From contig NZ_JACHLN010000004.1 in assembly GCF_014204495.1 (NCBI RefSeq), positions 434,001 to 498,000 of the forward strand: a DNA stretch of 64,000 nucleotides, given 5' to 3'. The stretch is from Sphingomonas kyeonggiensis (GTDB lineage Bacteria > Pseudomonadota > Alphaproteobacteria > Sphingomonadales > Sphingomonadaceae). Positions within the stretch are counted from its first letter, which is position 1; the number at the start of each line of letters is the position of its first letter. Under the pieces are notes generated by a model. It had not been told where the DNA came from and ran no database searches. It worked only from the letters and a program-made list of their open reading frames with translations. The position numbers and the translations under genes are program-made. Positions 6,986-16,009 of this stretch are shown piece after piece.

Positions 6986-9736
6986 TCAGGCGGCTTCCGC
7001 CACCGTACCGTCACCCGTCGCAGCTTCGAGCAGGCGGCGCTCGATGGTCTTCAACCGACCGCTGCTCTCGATCTTATCGCCGATCAGATCGGTCAGATAG
7101 AAGGTATCGACCGCGCGCTCGCCATAGGTGGCGACATGCGCCGAATGGATCGTCACCTTCGACTGGAACAGCGCATAGGCAAGGTGGCAGAGCAAAGCAG
7201 GCCGATCGCGCGCGTTGATCTCGATCACGGTGAAGCGGTTCGACGCGTTGTTGTCGATCAGCACATTCGCTTCGATCGCAAAGGCTTCCGCACGGGGCCG
7301 GACCAACGGCTTGGCCTTCAGGCGATCCTGCAGCTTGGCGCGATTGGCCAGCGCATCGGCGATCGTTGTCTTGATCCGGTTGAGCCGCGCCTCTTCATCG
7401 AACGGGCGGCCGAGCGGGTCCTGGATCAGGAAATTGTCGAGCGCCATGCCGTCGCGCGTCGTATGAATGCGCGCGTCGATGATGTTGCCGCCGGCGACAT
7501 GGATCGCGCCGGCGATGCGATAGAACAGGCCCGGATGGTCGGCGGCATAGACCGTCACCAGCGTCGCGCCGCGCTCGGGATAGACCTGCGCCTCCACCGA
7601 GAGCTGCGCCTGCCCCGCAGCATCGACTTGCCGCGCATTGCGCTCGAGCACGTCGGACGGCTCGGCGATCCAGTAGCTCTCGGTCATCCGCTTCTTGAAG
7701 GCGTCCATGCGGGTACCTTCCCAGCCGAGCGCCTGGGTGAGTTCTTCCTGCTTGGCGGCGATGCGCTCGTTGCGGCCCTTCTGCTTGTGGCCAAGGCGGA
7801 GCACTTCCTCCGCCGCATCGAACAGATCGGCGAGCAGCTGGCGCTTCCAGCCGTTCCACACGCCCGGCCCCACCGCGCGGATATCGACGATGGTGAGGAG
7901 GAGGAGCATGCGCAGCCGTTCGGCGCTCTGCACATGGCCGGCGAAGTCGAGGATCGTCTTGAAGTCGCTCAGGTCGCGCTTGAACGCAGTGGCCGACATC
8001 AGCAGGTGCCAGCGGACCAGCCAGGCGACGGTCTCGGTCTCGGCCTTGCTCATGCCGAGGCGCGGACAGAAGCGCTCGGCGACTTCGGCACCCAGGATCG
8101 AGTGATCGCCGCCACGCCCCTTGGCGATGTCATGCAGCAGCACCGCCACATAGAGCGCGCGGCGCTGGGCGATCTGCTTGAAGATGCTGGTGCCGAGCGG
8201 ATGATCGTCGCGCAGCTCACCCTTCTCGATCTGGGCAAGCAGGCCGATCGCCCGGATCGAATGCTCGTCGACCGTATAATGGTGGTACATGTCGAACTGC
8301 ATCTGCGCGACGACCCGGCCGAAGTCCGGAACGAAACGGCCGAACACGCCGGCCTCGTTCATCCAGCGCAGCACCGTTTCCGGATCGCGAGGCGAAGTCA
8401 GCACGTCGAGGAACAGCGCATTGGCGCGGGGATCGTCGCGAACATCGTCGACCAGCTTGGCGTCCCGCGCCGCCACGCGCATCGCCAGCGGATGCACTTC
8501 GAGCTTGTGCAGGTCGGCGAGCTGGAACAGCTCGATCAGCCGCACCGGATCCTCGCGGAAATAATCGTCGCGCGGGATCGCCAGCCGGCCGCGGTCGAGC
8601 GTGAAGCCCTTGAGCTTGCGCGGCCGCCGCCAGAGCTGGGGGAAGCCGAAGCGCGAGCCCCGCGCGGCGAACTTCTCATCGAGATGCGCGAGGAACACGC
8701 CGGTGAGGTCACCCACCGCCTTCGCCTGGAGGAAGTAGAAGCGCATGAAGCGCTCGACCTTCGACATGCCGGGGCGATCGGAATAGCGCATCCGCTCGGC
8801 GATCTCGCGCTGGACGTCGAACGTGAGCCGGTCCTCGGCACGGCCGGTGATCAGGTGGAGATGGCAGCGCACCGCCCAGAGGAAATTCTCGGCGCGGCGG
8901 AACTGGCGATATTCGAGCTTGGTCAGCAGCCCCTTCTCGACCAGCTCGCCGGTCTCGCGGACATTGTACGCGTATTTGCCGATCCAGAAGAGCGTGTGCA
9001 GGTCGCGCAGCCCGCCCTTGCCTTCCTTCACATTGGGCTCGACGACATAGCGGCTGTCGCCCATCCGCTTGTGCCGGGCCTCGCGCTCGGCCAGCTTCTC
9101 GGCGATGAAGGTGCGGGCGGTATCGGCCTGAACCTCGCTTTTGAAGCGCGCCGCGGCTTCGTCATAGAGGCTGGTATCGCCCCACACATAGCGCGCTTCG
9201 AGCAGCGCGGTGCGCACGGTCACATCGGCCTTGGCCTGGCGCACCATGTCGTCGAGCGAGCGCGACGAATGGCCGACCTTCAGCTGCATGTCCCACAGCG
9301 AATAGAGCATCGATTCGATCACCTGCTCGCACCAACCGGTGACCTTCCACGGGGTGATGAAGCCGATATCGATATCGGAATGCGGCGCCATCTCGCCGCG
9401 CCCATATCCGCCGACCGCGATCAGCACCATGCGCTCGGCAGCGCTGGGATTCGGATTGGGGTGGAGGCGCTCGACCGTAAAGTCCCAAAGCAGGCGCAAA
9501 AGCTGGTCGATCAGGAACGCGCCCGAAGCGGCGATCTCGTGCCCGCGCGAGGGATGCTCGGCCAGGCGGCGGGCGATCTCGGTACGGCCGGCATCGAGCG
9601 CGGCCTTGAGTTCCTTCGTGCCCGCGGCGCGCAGCTTGGCGCCGTCCTTGGCCTGCAGCGCGTGCAACCGCTCGGCGACGCCGCGCCGGTCTATCAGCGT
9701 GCGGCGGTTCGGGACGTTGTCGAAGCGGTTGGACAT
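6986..9736 (-). CDS. glnD: Bifunctional uridylyltransferase/uridylyl-removing enzyme
   Basis: Nitrogen sensor that uridylylates PII proteins when glutamine is low and removes UMP when it is high. The 916-residue product has the nucleotidyltransferase motif GGYGRGEMAPHSDIDIGF (about residues 109-126), the GlnD-specific helical domain, an HD hydrolase domain with HDIAKGRGGDHS, and two C-terminal ACT domains (TLVTVYAADHPGLFYRIAG and VIEINARDRPALLCHLAYA) that sense glutamine. ATG 9736 gives the usual conserved start; an in-frame extension upstream is not needed. Length and domain order match the family, so the assignment is secure. Confidence 0.97.
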   Translation of the reverse strand: MSNRFDNVPNRRTLIDRRGVAERLHALQAKDGAKLRAAGTKELKAALDAGRTEIARRLAEHPSRGHEIAASGAFLIDQLLRLLWDFTVERLHPNPNPSAAERMVLIAVGGYGRGEMAPHSDIDIGFITPWKVTGWCEQVIESMLYSLWDMQLKVGHSSRSLDDMVRQAKADVTVRTALLEARYVWGDTSLYDEAAARFKSEVQADTARTFIAEKLAEREARHKRMGDSRYVVEPNVKEGKGGLRDLHTLFWIGKYAYNVRETGELVEKGLLTKLEYRQFRRAENFLWAVRCHLHLITGRAEDRLTFDVQREIAERMRYSDRPGMSKVERFMRFYFLQAKAVGDLTGVFLAHLDEKFAARGSRFGFPQLWRRPRKLKGFTLDRGRLAIPRDDYFREDPVRLIELFQLADLHKLEVHPLAMRVAARDAKLVDDVRDDPRANALFLDVLTSPRDPETVLRWMNEAGVFGRFVPDFGRVVAQMQFDMYHHYTVDEHSIRAIGLLAQIEKGELRDDHPLGTSIFKQIAQRRALYVAVLLHDIAKGRGGDHSILGAEVAERFCPRLGMSKAETETVAWLVRWHLLMSATAFKRDLSDFKTILDFAGHVQSAERLRMLLLLTIVDIRAVGPGVWNGWKRQLLADLFDAAEEVLRLGHKQKGRNERIAAKQEELTQALGWEGTRMDAFKKRMTESYWIAEPSDVLERNARQVDAAGQAQLSVEAQVYPERGATLVTVYAADHPGLFYRIAGAIHVAGGNIIDARIHTTRDGMALDNFLIQDPLGRPFDEEARLNRIKTTIADALANRAKLQDRLKAKPLVRPRAEAFAIEANVLIDNNASNRFTVIEINARDRPALLCHLAYALFQSKVTIHSAHVATYGERAVDTFYLTDLIGDKIESSGRLKTIERRLLEAATGDGTVAEAA

Positions 9737-9786
9737 GTGGGGGAGATAGGGCGAAAGCCTCGCCCCGTCACCTCCCCCCGCGGCGA

Positions 9787-10353
9787 TCAGCCCGCGATCG
9801 AACCGGTGATCCTGCCGCCCTGGTCGGCCGTGTCGCCCGGCTTCATGCCCGCAGGGCAATCGCCGATGCGCCTGGAGACGATCGTCGCGTTGGACGGCAG
9901 CGGGTCCGCCGGTGTGGTGCCCCCGTTCGCGATAGTGAGCGCGGTCGTCAGCGCGCCGTCCTTGAAGGTGATGTTACCGCCCACCTCCGTTGCCTTGGGC
10001 TTGCTGCACTGGAGGCGGAAGATCACGCCGAACATCGTCTTCTCCGACTGCTCCAGCAGCTTGCAGTCCGACAGGAATGGGCGAACCTCGGTAAGAGGGA
10101 TCACACGGGCGCGGACCGAGTCAGCGATGCAGATGCGCTCGACCGGCATCGGCTTGCCCGAAAGCGCAGTAACCTTGCGCTCCCACAAGCCGGCGGGGAG
10201 TTCGAAAAGGCCGCCTGCCGGAACCGGCACAATCTCGCCCGCCGCGCCCGGTTCGGCAGTATCATCGCCGCCCGGCGCGCTCGCCTCCTTGTTGGACGAT
10301 CCGCAGGCGGAAAGCGCCAGCACCGCGGCAACAACGAACAGACGAGACTTCAC
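9787..10353 (-). CDS. DUF3617-type lipoprotein
   Basis: A 188-residue predicted lipoprotein. The signal peptide KSRLFVVAAVLALSAC ends in a lipobox (LSAC), so the mature protein is probably lipid-anchored. The mature part contains the DUF3617-like pattern of a short beta-rich domain: LPAGLWERKVTALSG, a CIADSV cysteine and a DCKLLEQ cysteine about 20 residues later, and a third cysteine in LQCSKP. The start is taken as GTG 10353 because GGAGG lies 7 nt upstream; the longer frame has no ribosome site. Function unknown. It is upstream of glnD on the same strand. Confidence 0.75.
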   Translation of the reverse strand: MKSRLFVVAAVLALSACGSSNKEASAPGGDDTAEPGAAGEIVPVPAGGLFELPAGLWERKVTALSGKPMPVERICIADSVRARVIPLTEVRPFLSDCKLLEQSEKTMFGVIFRLQCSKPKATEVGGNITFKDGALTTALTIANGGTTPADPLPSNATIVSRRIGDCPAGMKPGDTADQGGRITGSIAG

Positions 10354-10457
10354 GGCAATTCCTCCGCCACACAGATGCGCCATTTAGGCGATCTGTCGTG
10401 ACGCTGTCGTCCGTCCCGGTCGCGCTCGGGGCGGCCCCGATCGCAAAGGAGCGCCCG

Positions 10458-11267
10458 TCAGCCGACGAAGGCGCGCTCCAGCACGAAGCTGCCGGGGTTG
10501 GCGTTCGAGCCTTCCTCGAAACCATGCCCCTCGAGCATCTGGGCGAAGTCCTTGATCATCGCGTTCGAGCCGCAAAGCATGATGCGATCGGTTTCCGGGT
10601 TGAGCTCGGGATGGCCCTGGACCGGCGCCTTGAACAGCCAGCCATTCTCGATCAGCTGGCCGATACGGCCGCTGGTGCGGAACGGCTCGCGCGTCACGGT
10701 AGGGATATAGTGGAACTGGAGCAGCGCCTGGTCCGCCACCAGCGGATCATTGGCCAGCTGCGCGGTGAGCTCGTCATGATAGGCGAGGTCGCTGACCCGG
10801 CGCGTCGAGTGGACGATCACCAGCTGCTCGAACCGCTCATAGGTGTCCGGATCGCGCGCGACGCTGAGGAACGGCGCCAGGCCGGTGCCGGTCGACAGCA
10901 TGAAGAGGCGCTTGCCGGGCAGCAGCGCGTCGGCGACGAGCGTGCCGGTGGGCTTCTTGCCGAGATAGATCTGGTCGCCCGGCTGGATCAGCTGAAGGCG
11001 CGAGGTGAGCGGGCCGTTCTCGACCTTGATCGAAAGGAACTCGAGCTCATCCGACCAGGTCGGGCTGGCGATCGAATAGGCGCGCATCAGCGGCTTGCCC
11101 TCGCCTTCCAGGCCGATCATCACGAACTCGCCGGCGCGGAAGCGGAAGCTGGCCGGACGCTCGATCGCGAAGCTGAACAGATGCTCGTTCCAATGTTTCA
11201 CCCAGCGCACCGCAGCCGTCTGGAAGGCGGGATGCTCGGGCAGGACGATGGGCGGGCGGGCATGCAT
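10458..11267 (-). CDS. fpr: Ferredoxin-NADP+ reductase
   Basis: FAD enzyme that transfers electrons between NADPH and ferredoxin or flavodoxin, in the cytoplasm. The FAD-binding motif RAYSIAS and the following VENGPLTSRL segment, the NADP-binding loop STGTGLAPFLS, and the C-terminal LCGSNAMIKD are the bacterial subclass FNR hallmarks; the C-terminus ends in ERAFVG rather than an aromatic residue, as is usual for alphaproteobacterial enzymes. ATG 11267 yields 269 residues; a TTG at 11309 in the same frame would add 14 residues and cannot be excluded. Confidence 0.93.
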   Translation of the reverse strand: MHARPPIVLPEHPAFQTAAVRWVKHWNEHLFSFAIERPASFRFRAGEFVMIGLEGEGKPLMRAYSIASPTWSDELEFLSIKVENGPLTSRLQLIQPGDQIYLGKKPTGTLVADALLPGKRLFMLSTGTGLAPFLSVARDPDTYERFEQLVIVHSTRRVSDLAYHDELTAQLANDPLVADQALLQFHYIPTVTREPFRTSGRIGQLIENGWLFKAPVQGHPELNPETDRIMLCGSNAMIKDFAQMLEGHGFEEGSNANPGSFVLERAFVG

Positions 11268-11321
11268 ATTCACGAGGTCGGCTCTTTCCAAATTCACGGT
11301 GCGCTGCAACGTAATTTTACT

Positions 11322-11720
11322 TCAACGCGCGAAAGCAACAGCGATACGCGCCACCGCCACGGAGAGCGGAAGGCGCGCTTCGGGTTTCACGATCTGCTCG
11401 ATGACCGCGTCGACGCGCGGCTGCGCGCCGGCGCGTGCTAGCGCATGCAGCGAAAGGAGCAAGGCCTCGTCATCGCCTATTTCCGCCGAGAAGGGCGGTT
11501 TGAAGCGAAGTTGGGACAGGTTTTCGCGCTCGATGAGCAGCATCGCCATGTTCAGATCGGGCAGCATCTCGACCAGTCCGCGCCCGCGCAGCACCGGGCC
11601 GAGAACGCTGCACGGGCAGCGCCCGGCCCGAATCGTCGCCACCCATTGCCGCATCGCGTGGAGCAACAGCTGGTCGACGGGCGCAAGCTCGGCGGCGGAG
11701 CGATCCAGGAACTGGTACAA
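11322..11720 (-). CDS. Conserved hypothetical protein
   Basis: A 132-residue mainly helical protein, no signal peptide or membrane segment. It starts from TTG 11720 with a GGGGA ribosome site about 8 nt away; no ATG is available in frame near the start. Recognisable features are LAPVDQLLLHAMRQWV, a central LPDLNMAMLLIERE and DDEALLLSLHALA. Similar small proteins are known to me only as sphingomonad hypotheticals. A short hairpin (stems 11734-11740 and 11749-11755) lies in the leader just upstream of the start. Function unknown. Confidence 0.6.
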   Translation of the reverse strand: MYQFLDRSAAELAPVDQLLLHAMRQWVATIRAGRCPCSVLGPVLRGRGLVEMLPDLNMAMLLIERENLSQLRFKPPFSAEIGDDEALLLSLHALARAGAQPRVDAVIEQIVKPEARLPLSVAVARIAVAFAR

Positions 11721-11804
11721 AGGCGATCCCCTTCCCCGGAGCGGAATCTCCGGGGTGGGAATCGCCTTACCCTTTATTGCGAATGACTAGCAATAGCGTA
11801 GTTT

Positions 11805-12242
11805 TCAATCGACCCGCGAAAGCCGTGCTATCTCGGCGGTGAGCAGGTCGATCTTGTGGTGCAGGCTGTCGATCTGCGCCTCGGCGCGCAGATTGGTCTC
11901 GTAGTCGAGCCGCGCCTCGAACCGGTCCTTCGCCGCCTGGCGGTTCTGGCTCATCATGATGATCGGGGCCTGCAGCGCGGCAAGCATCGACAGCATCAGG
12001 TTGAGGAAGATGAAGGGGAACGGATCAAAGGCATGCGCGGCGAGCACGACCGTGTTCAGCAGCGCCCAGGCGCCGAGGAACAGGCCGAAGCCGATGATGA
12101 ATCCCCAGGAGCCGCCGACCGCGGCAACCCGATCGGCGAGCTTCTCGCCAAAGGTCAGCCGCTCGTCGAACAGCGCGTTGGGATCGCGACCCACGCTGCC
12201 GAAGAAGCGAAGATCCGCGAGGAAACGGATGGCTGCGTTCAT
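11805..12242 (-). CDS. DUF1003 family membrane protein
   Basis: A 145-residue protein with two central membrane helices (SWGFIIGFGLFLGAWALLN and PFPFIFLNLMLSMLAALQAP) followed by the DUF1003 signature IIMMSQNRQAAKDRFEARLD and a C-terminal coiled coil (HHKIDLLTAEIARL). The family is widespread and uncharacterised. ATG 12242 is preceded by GTGAGGTG, which supports this start rather than the GTG that lies inside the ribosome site. It is monocistronic by spacing. Confidence 0.88.
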   Translation of the reverse strand: MNAAIRFLADLRFFGSVGRDPNALFDERLTFGEKLADRVAAVGGSWGFIIGFGLFLGAWALLNTVVLAAHAFDPFPFIFLNLMLSMLAALQAPIIMMSQNRQAAKDRFEARLDYETNLRAEAQIDSLHHKIDLLTAEIARLSRVD

Positions 12243-12442
12243 AATACACCTCACTGCCGACCGGCCGCCCGGGGCGGCTGCGCAGGAGGTGAGCGGATCA
12301 GCTCAGCGCGGCGGCCCTGGACGGCACGGTCGATCGACTATGGTCGTTGCTGGACATGACCCCATTCTCGGAGCTGGCGGTTAAGGGTGCACGGTTGTGC
12401 ATCCACGGGCGAGATGGTCGCCTCGCCCGCGGATTTCAAATG

Positions 12443-12471
12443 AAAAAGCCGTCATGTTCGCAATAACGGCT
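12443..12471 (-). terminator. Rho-independent terminator of the SDR gene
   Basis: Read on the minus strand, the sequence just after the SDR stop forms AGCCGT/ACGGCT stems (12466-12471 and 12447-12452) around a 13-nt loop, followed directly by a run of five T. This is a typical intrinsic terminator for the minus-strand gene ending at 12482. Confidence 0.75.
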
Positions 12472-12481
12472 CCGGCGAGGC

Positions 12482-13450
12482 TCAGAAACGCTCGCCGACC
12501 ATCTCCTCGCTCTTCGCCCAGAGCGCCTTGGCGTTCTCCGGATCGAGCGCATAGGAGCGTACGCCCTCGCTGACCGGGTTGATGATGCCGTCGGTCACCT
12601 GCGAGACATGGCAGTTCTCGCAATAGCGCGCGCCGACTTCCCCGGCAGGCGCGACGAAGCCTGCCCAGACGCTGGTGGCGGCACCCTGCGGGATCGTCTT
12701 CCACTGGAAGGGCGGCTGGCCCTGCTCGGCGAGTTCGGCATTGATCCGGGCGATCACCTGCTCGAGCGTGTCCTCGCCGATATGGCGGCCAAGCTCGGTC
12801 TGGATGCCGCCGGGGTGGAGCGCGGTGGCACGGACGCCGCGTGCCTGGTGGCGCCGGTCGAACTCGACGGCGAACAGGATGTTCGCGGTCTTCGAGCGGC
12901 CATAGGCGACCATCGGATCGTACGGCGTCTGCTCGAAATTCGGATCCTCGAGATCGACGTTCGAATAGCGATGCCCCGAGGACGCAAGGTTCACCAGCCG
13001 GCCGCCATCCCTGATCAGCGCGGCGATGCGATTGACGAAGACAAAATGGCCGAGATGGTTGGTGCCGAACTGGGTTTCGAAGCCATCGATAGTATGGCCA
13101 AGCGGCGTGGCCATGACGCCGGCATTGGCGATCACCACATCGAACGGACGGCCATCGGCGACCAGCTTGTCCGCCGCGGCACGCACGCTGGCAAGCGAGG
13201 CGAGGTCGAGTTCGACCAGCTCGATGCTGCCGCCATTCGCCGCCTGATCGCGGACGATCTGGGTAGCACGCTCGGCCTTGGCGAGATCGCGCGCGGTGCC
13301 GACTACCTGCGCGCCATGCGCCGCCAGCACCCGCGCCGTCTCGACGCCGAGACCAGCCGAGACGCCGGTGACAAGCACGCGCTTGCCGCTGAGATCGACG
13401 CCGGCGAGCACATCGTCGGTGGTGGAAGCTGCATTGAAAACCTGGGTCAT
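12482..13450 (-). CDS. Short-chain dehydrogenase/reductase
   Basis: A 322-residue NAD(P)-dependent oxidoreductase of the classical to extended SDR type. The Rossmann motif TGVSAGLG follows strand GKRVLV; the NAG motif is in VIANAGVMA; the catalytic serine lies in NLASSGHRYS and the YxxxK in VAYGRSKTANILFA. The region after residue 230 is similar to light-dependent protochlorophyllide-reductase-like and retinol-dehydrogenase-like SDRs (ALHPGGIQTELGRH). Substrate is unknown. It is transcribed away from a TetR regulator across a 140-bp gap that carries twin dyads, so regulation by that TetR is likely. Confidence 0.88.
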   Translation of the reverse strand: MTQVFNAASTTDDVLAGVDLSGKRVLVTGVSAGLGVETARVLAAHGAQVVGTARDLAKAERATQIVRDQAANGGSIELVELDLASLASVRAAADKLVADGRPFDVVIANAGVMATPLGHTIDGFETQFGTNHLGHFVFVNRIAALIRDGGRLVNLASSGHRYSNVDLEDPNFEQTPYDPMVAYGRSKTANILFAVEFDRRHQARGVRATALHPGGIQTELGRHIGEDTLEQVIARINAELAEQGQPPFQWKTIPQGAATSVWAGFVAPAGEVGARYCENCHVSQVTDGIINPVSEGVRSYALDPENAKALWAKSEEMVGERF

Positions 13451-13526
13451 TGCCTGTCTCCGTCACGCGGACGCACGGCTCCATCGGCCGCGAGCCCCTT
13501 GCCCGGCGACCTGGGAAATATTAAGT

Positions 13527-13565
13527 GGAGGGCGTCTCCGGAAATAAATACGGAGGCATCCTCCG
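13527..13565. promoter_or_regulatory. Twin palindromes in the SDR/TetR divergent promoter
   Basis: Two dyads with the same design, GGAG-N5-CTCC, occur at 13527-13539 and 13552-13564 (the second extends to CGGAGG-CAT-CCTCCG). Their centres are 25 bp apart, and they sit between the divergent SDR and TetR genes. This is a normal arrangement for a TetR autoregulatory operator. Binding is inferred. Confidence 0.55.
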
Positions 13566-13590
13566 CTTTTCAAGGGACGATCCCATAATC

Positions 13591-14160
13591 GTGGCCGAAA
13601 CCGGCGATTCCTCCTCCCGCAAGCCGCGCGCCGATGCCGAGCGCAACCGGCTGCGGCTGCTCGACACGGCCAAGGCGGCGTTCGGCGAGAAGGGCCCGAG
13701 TGCGAGCCTGGAGGAAATCGCGCGCGAGGCCGGTGTGGGCATCGGCACGCTCTATCGGCATTTCCCGACGCGCGACGCGCTGATCGAGGCGGTCTATCGC
13801 AACGAGACCATGCAGCTGGCGGATGCGGCGGCGAGGCTGATCGAGACGCATCCGCCGGTCAAGGCGCTGCGCCAATGGCTGCTGCTGTTCGTCGACTATC
13901 TCGGCACCAAATATGGCATGGCGGCGGTGTTCGGATCGGTCACCGGCGGCACCGCCGCGCTCTATGCCGCCTGCAACAGCGGCACCCCCGAGGCGATCGC
14001 GCTGCTTACCGACCGCGCCGTGGCGAGCGGCGAGATCAAGCTCGACATGGATCCGATCGACCTGCTGCGCGCGATCGCCGGCGTGGCAAGCGCGGGGCCG
14101 GGCTGGCAGGATACGGCGCGGCGGCTGATCGATATCCTGATCGCAGGCATGCGGGTCTAA
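13591..14160 (+). CDS. TetR/AcrR family transcriptional regulator
   Basis: A 189-residue repressor. The N-terminal helix-turn-helix is typical: RLRLLDTAKAAFGEKGPSAS, LEEIAREAGVGIGTLYRHFP, TRDALIEAVY. The C-terminal ligand domain contains KALRQWLLLFVDYLGTKYGM. GTG 13591 is preferred over the first in-frame GTG (13525) because the latter lies inside the palindrome pair and has no ribosome site. Divergent from the SDR gene, which it probably represses together with itself. The ligand is unknown. Confidence 0.88.
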   Translation: MAETGDSSSRKPRADAERNRLRLLDTAKAAFGEKGPSASLEEIAREAGVGIGTLYRHFPTRDALIEAVYRNETMQLADAAARLIETHPPVKALRQWLLLFVDYLGTKYGMAAVFGSVTGGTAALYAACNSGTPEAIALLTDRAVASGEIKLDMDPIDLLRAIAGVASAGPGWQDTARRLIDILIAGMRV

Positions 14161-14190
14161 TTCCCTCTCTCCGCCGACGAAGATCCTGCT

Positions 14191-14264
14191 CCCTGGCGAA
14201 AGCCGGGGCCCAGGGTAACGAAGCGATACGGCAGAGAAACCCTGGGCCCCGGCTTTCGCCGGGG
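14191..14264. repeat. Dispersed 74-bp inverted-repeat element, copy 1
   Basis: Two 25-bp arms (14191-14215 and 14240-14264) are near-perfect reverse complements; each contains GCGAAAGCCGGGGCCCAGGG or its complement. The 24-nt centre ends in GCAGAGAAA. A second copy of the same element is at 16010-16082. Confidence 0.8.
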
Positions 14265-14291
14265 AACTGTTATGGCAAAGGGCATATCAAG

Positions 14292-14322
14292 AAAAAGGCC
14301 GGAGCATTGCCCCGGCCTTTTC
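14292..14322. terminator. Bidirectional terminator between TetR and grpE
   Basis: AAAAAGGCCGG and CCGGCCTTTTC form a GC stem flanked by A and T runs, suited to ending both the plus-strand TetR gene and the minus-strand hrcA-grpE operon. Confidence 0.8.
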
Positions 14323-14343
14323 GATTCGCGATGTCCGCCGGGA

Positions 14344-14898
14344 TCAGTCCGGCTTCTTCGCCACGCCGACCAGCGCCGGGCGCAGCAGGCGGTCGCGGAT
14401 CATGTAGCCTGACTGGATTTCCTGCACGATCGTGCCCGGCTCCGCATCGGCGCTGGGCATTTCCATCATCGCCTGGTGGCGATTGGGATCGAGCGCTTCG
14501 CCGAGCGCGACGATCCTGGTGATGCCGTGGCGGCCGAACACCGATTCCAGCTCGCGGCCGGTCGCCTCGAGGCCGGTCACCAGGCCCTTGAGCTTCTCGT
14601 CTTCCTTGAGCTCGGCCGGGATCGCGGCCAGCGCGCGGGTAAGGTTGTCGGCCACCGACAGCACGTCGCGCGCGAAACCCGTCGCGGCATAGGCCTTGGC
14701 GTCCTGCGCTTCCTTCTCTGCGCGGCGGCGGACATTCTGCGTCTCCGCCTGCGCATACATCACTGCCGACTTCGCCTCGGCGAGCTGCGCCTCGAGCTCG
14801 GCCAGGCGATCGTGCTCGGCCACTTCGGGCGCACCCTCCGCGGTTTCCGCGCGCAGCGTTTCTTCCTGGGTGTCCGTCACCTTGTTCTCTTCCGTCAT
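14344..14898 (-). CDS. grpE: Nucleotide exchange factor GrpE
   Basis: Heat-shock co-chaperone that releases ADP from DnaK. The 184-residue product has the acidic N-terminal tail, a long coiled coil (LAELEAQLAEAKSAVMYAQA-ETQNVRRRAEKE) and the C-terminal beta domain with FGRHGITRIVALGE, PNRHQAMMEM and the signature ending QSGYMIRDRLLRPALVGVAK. ATG 14898 lies 10 bp after the hrcA stop, so both genes form one operon with the repressor first. Confidence 0.97.
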   Translation of the reverse strand: MTEENKVTDTQEETLRAETAEGAPEVAEHDRLAELEAQLAEAKSAVMYAQAETQNVRRRAEKEAQDAKAYAATGFARDVLSVADNLTRALAAIPAELKEDEKLKGLVTGLEATGRELESVFGRHGITRIVALGEALDPNRHQAMMEMPSADAEPGTIVQEIQSGYMIRDRLLRPALVGVAKKPD

Positions 14899-14908
14899 AT
14901 TTCCCTGT

Positions 14909-15952
14909 TCAGGCCAGTAATCGGGCCATTGTGGCCGCCGTGAAATCCACCATGGGGACGACGCGCGCATAGTTCAACCGCGTAGGCCCGATCACGCCGA
15001 CCACGCCGACCACCCGCCCGTCGAGCGAACGGACGGGCTTGGCGATCACCGACGAACCGGACAACGCAAACAGCTTGTTTTCGGATCCGATGAAGATGCG
15101 CGTCGCTTCGCCCTCGCGTGCCGAATCGAGCAGGCGGGCAATCTCCTCCTGCCCTTCGAGCTGGTCGAGCAACTGGCTGACCTTGTCGAGATCCTCCGCC
15201 GCGGCGGTGTCGATCAGCCGGGCCTGGCCGCGCACGATCAGCACGGGGCGGCGGCCGCCGTCCTCGCTCCACACGGCAAGGCCGCGCTCGACCAGCGCGG
15301 CGGCCGCGCTGTCGAGCGCAGCGCGCTGCGCTCCCAGCTCGCGCTCGACCCGGGCACGCGCCTGGCTGAGGGTGAGCCCGGCGAAGGTGGCGGAGAGGTA
15401 GTTGGCGGCACGCTGGAGCGCCGAGGGGTCCATGCCGCCGGGCAACTCGACCACGCGATTCTCGACCGAGCCGTCCTCACCGACCAGCACGGCGAGCGCG
15501 CGATCATGACTCAGGGGCACGAAGCCGAAGGAGCGCAGCAGCGGCTCGACCTTGGGGACCAGCACCAGCCCGGCACAGGACGAGAGGCCGGAGAGCGCAG
15601 CGGTGGTTGCGGCCAGCGCTTCCTCCACCGGACCACGCTCGGCCGCGTTGCGCTCGATCGCGGCACGCTCCTCGGCGCTGGGTTCGGCCGCCTGCATCAT
15701 GCCATCGACGAACAGGCGCAGGCCGGTCTCGGTTGGCATCCGGCCGGCGCTGGTGTGCGGGGCGGCGAGCAGGCCGAGCTCCTCCAGGTCTTGCATCACG
15801 TTGCGGATCGAAGCGGGCGACAGGTTGAGGCCGGAGATCTGCGCGATCGTGCGCGAGCCGACGGGAGCGCCGGTGTCGAGATACGACTCGACCACCATGC
15901 GAAACACGTCGCGGGCGCGGTCGGTCAGTTCGCGGATCGGCGGGGTGGTCAT
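14909..15952 (-). CDS. hrcA: Heat-inducible transcription repressor HrcA
   Basis: Represses heat-shock genes by binding CIRCE elements. The 347-residue protein starts with a winged helix (LTDRARDVFRMVVESYLDTG, then GSRTIAQISGLNLSPASIRN and HTSAGRMPTETGLRLFVD), followed by the GAF-like dimerisation domain and the conserved C-terminus SVIAKPVRSLDGRVVGVVGV plus GPTRLNYARVVPMVDF. ATG 15952 gives the family-typical N-terminus. No clear CIRCE dyad was spotted directly upstream. It is first in the hrcA-grpE operon. Confidence 0.97.
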   Translation of the reverse strand: MTTPPIRELTDRARDVFRMVVESYLDTGAPVGSRTIAQISGLNLSPASIRNVMQDLEELGLLAAPHTSAGRMPTETGLRLFVDGMMQAAEPSAEERAAIERNAAERGPVEEALAATTAALSGLSSCAGLVLVPKVEPLLRSFGFVPLSHDRALAVLVGEDGSVENRVVELPGGMDPSALQRAANYLSATFAGLTLSQARARVERELGAQRAALDSAAAALVERGLAVWSEDGGRRPVLIVRGQARLIDTAAAEDLDKVSQLLDQLEGQEEIARLLDSAREGEATRIFIGSENKLFALSGSSVIAKPVRSLDGRVVGVVGVIGPTRLNYARVVPMVDFTAATMARLLA

Positions 15953-16009
15953 GGGGCTTATGTAGCGTGCACTTTCCACACGCCAACCTCTGCGGTTGCG
16001 CAAACTGTT

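Noticed and set aside
6794..10387. 1197-residue open frame on the plus strand opposite glnD
   Set aside because: Opposite to glnD and the DUF3617 gene, whose motifs are clear; low-complexity translation with no recognisable fold.
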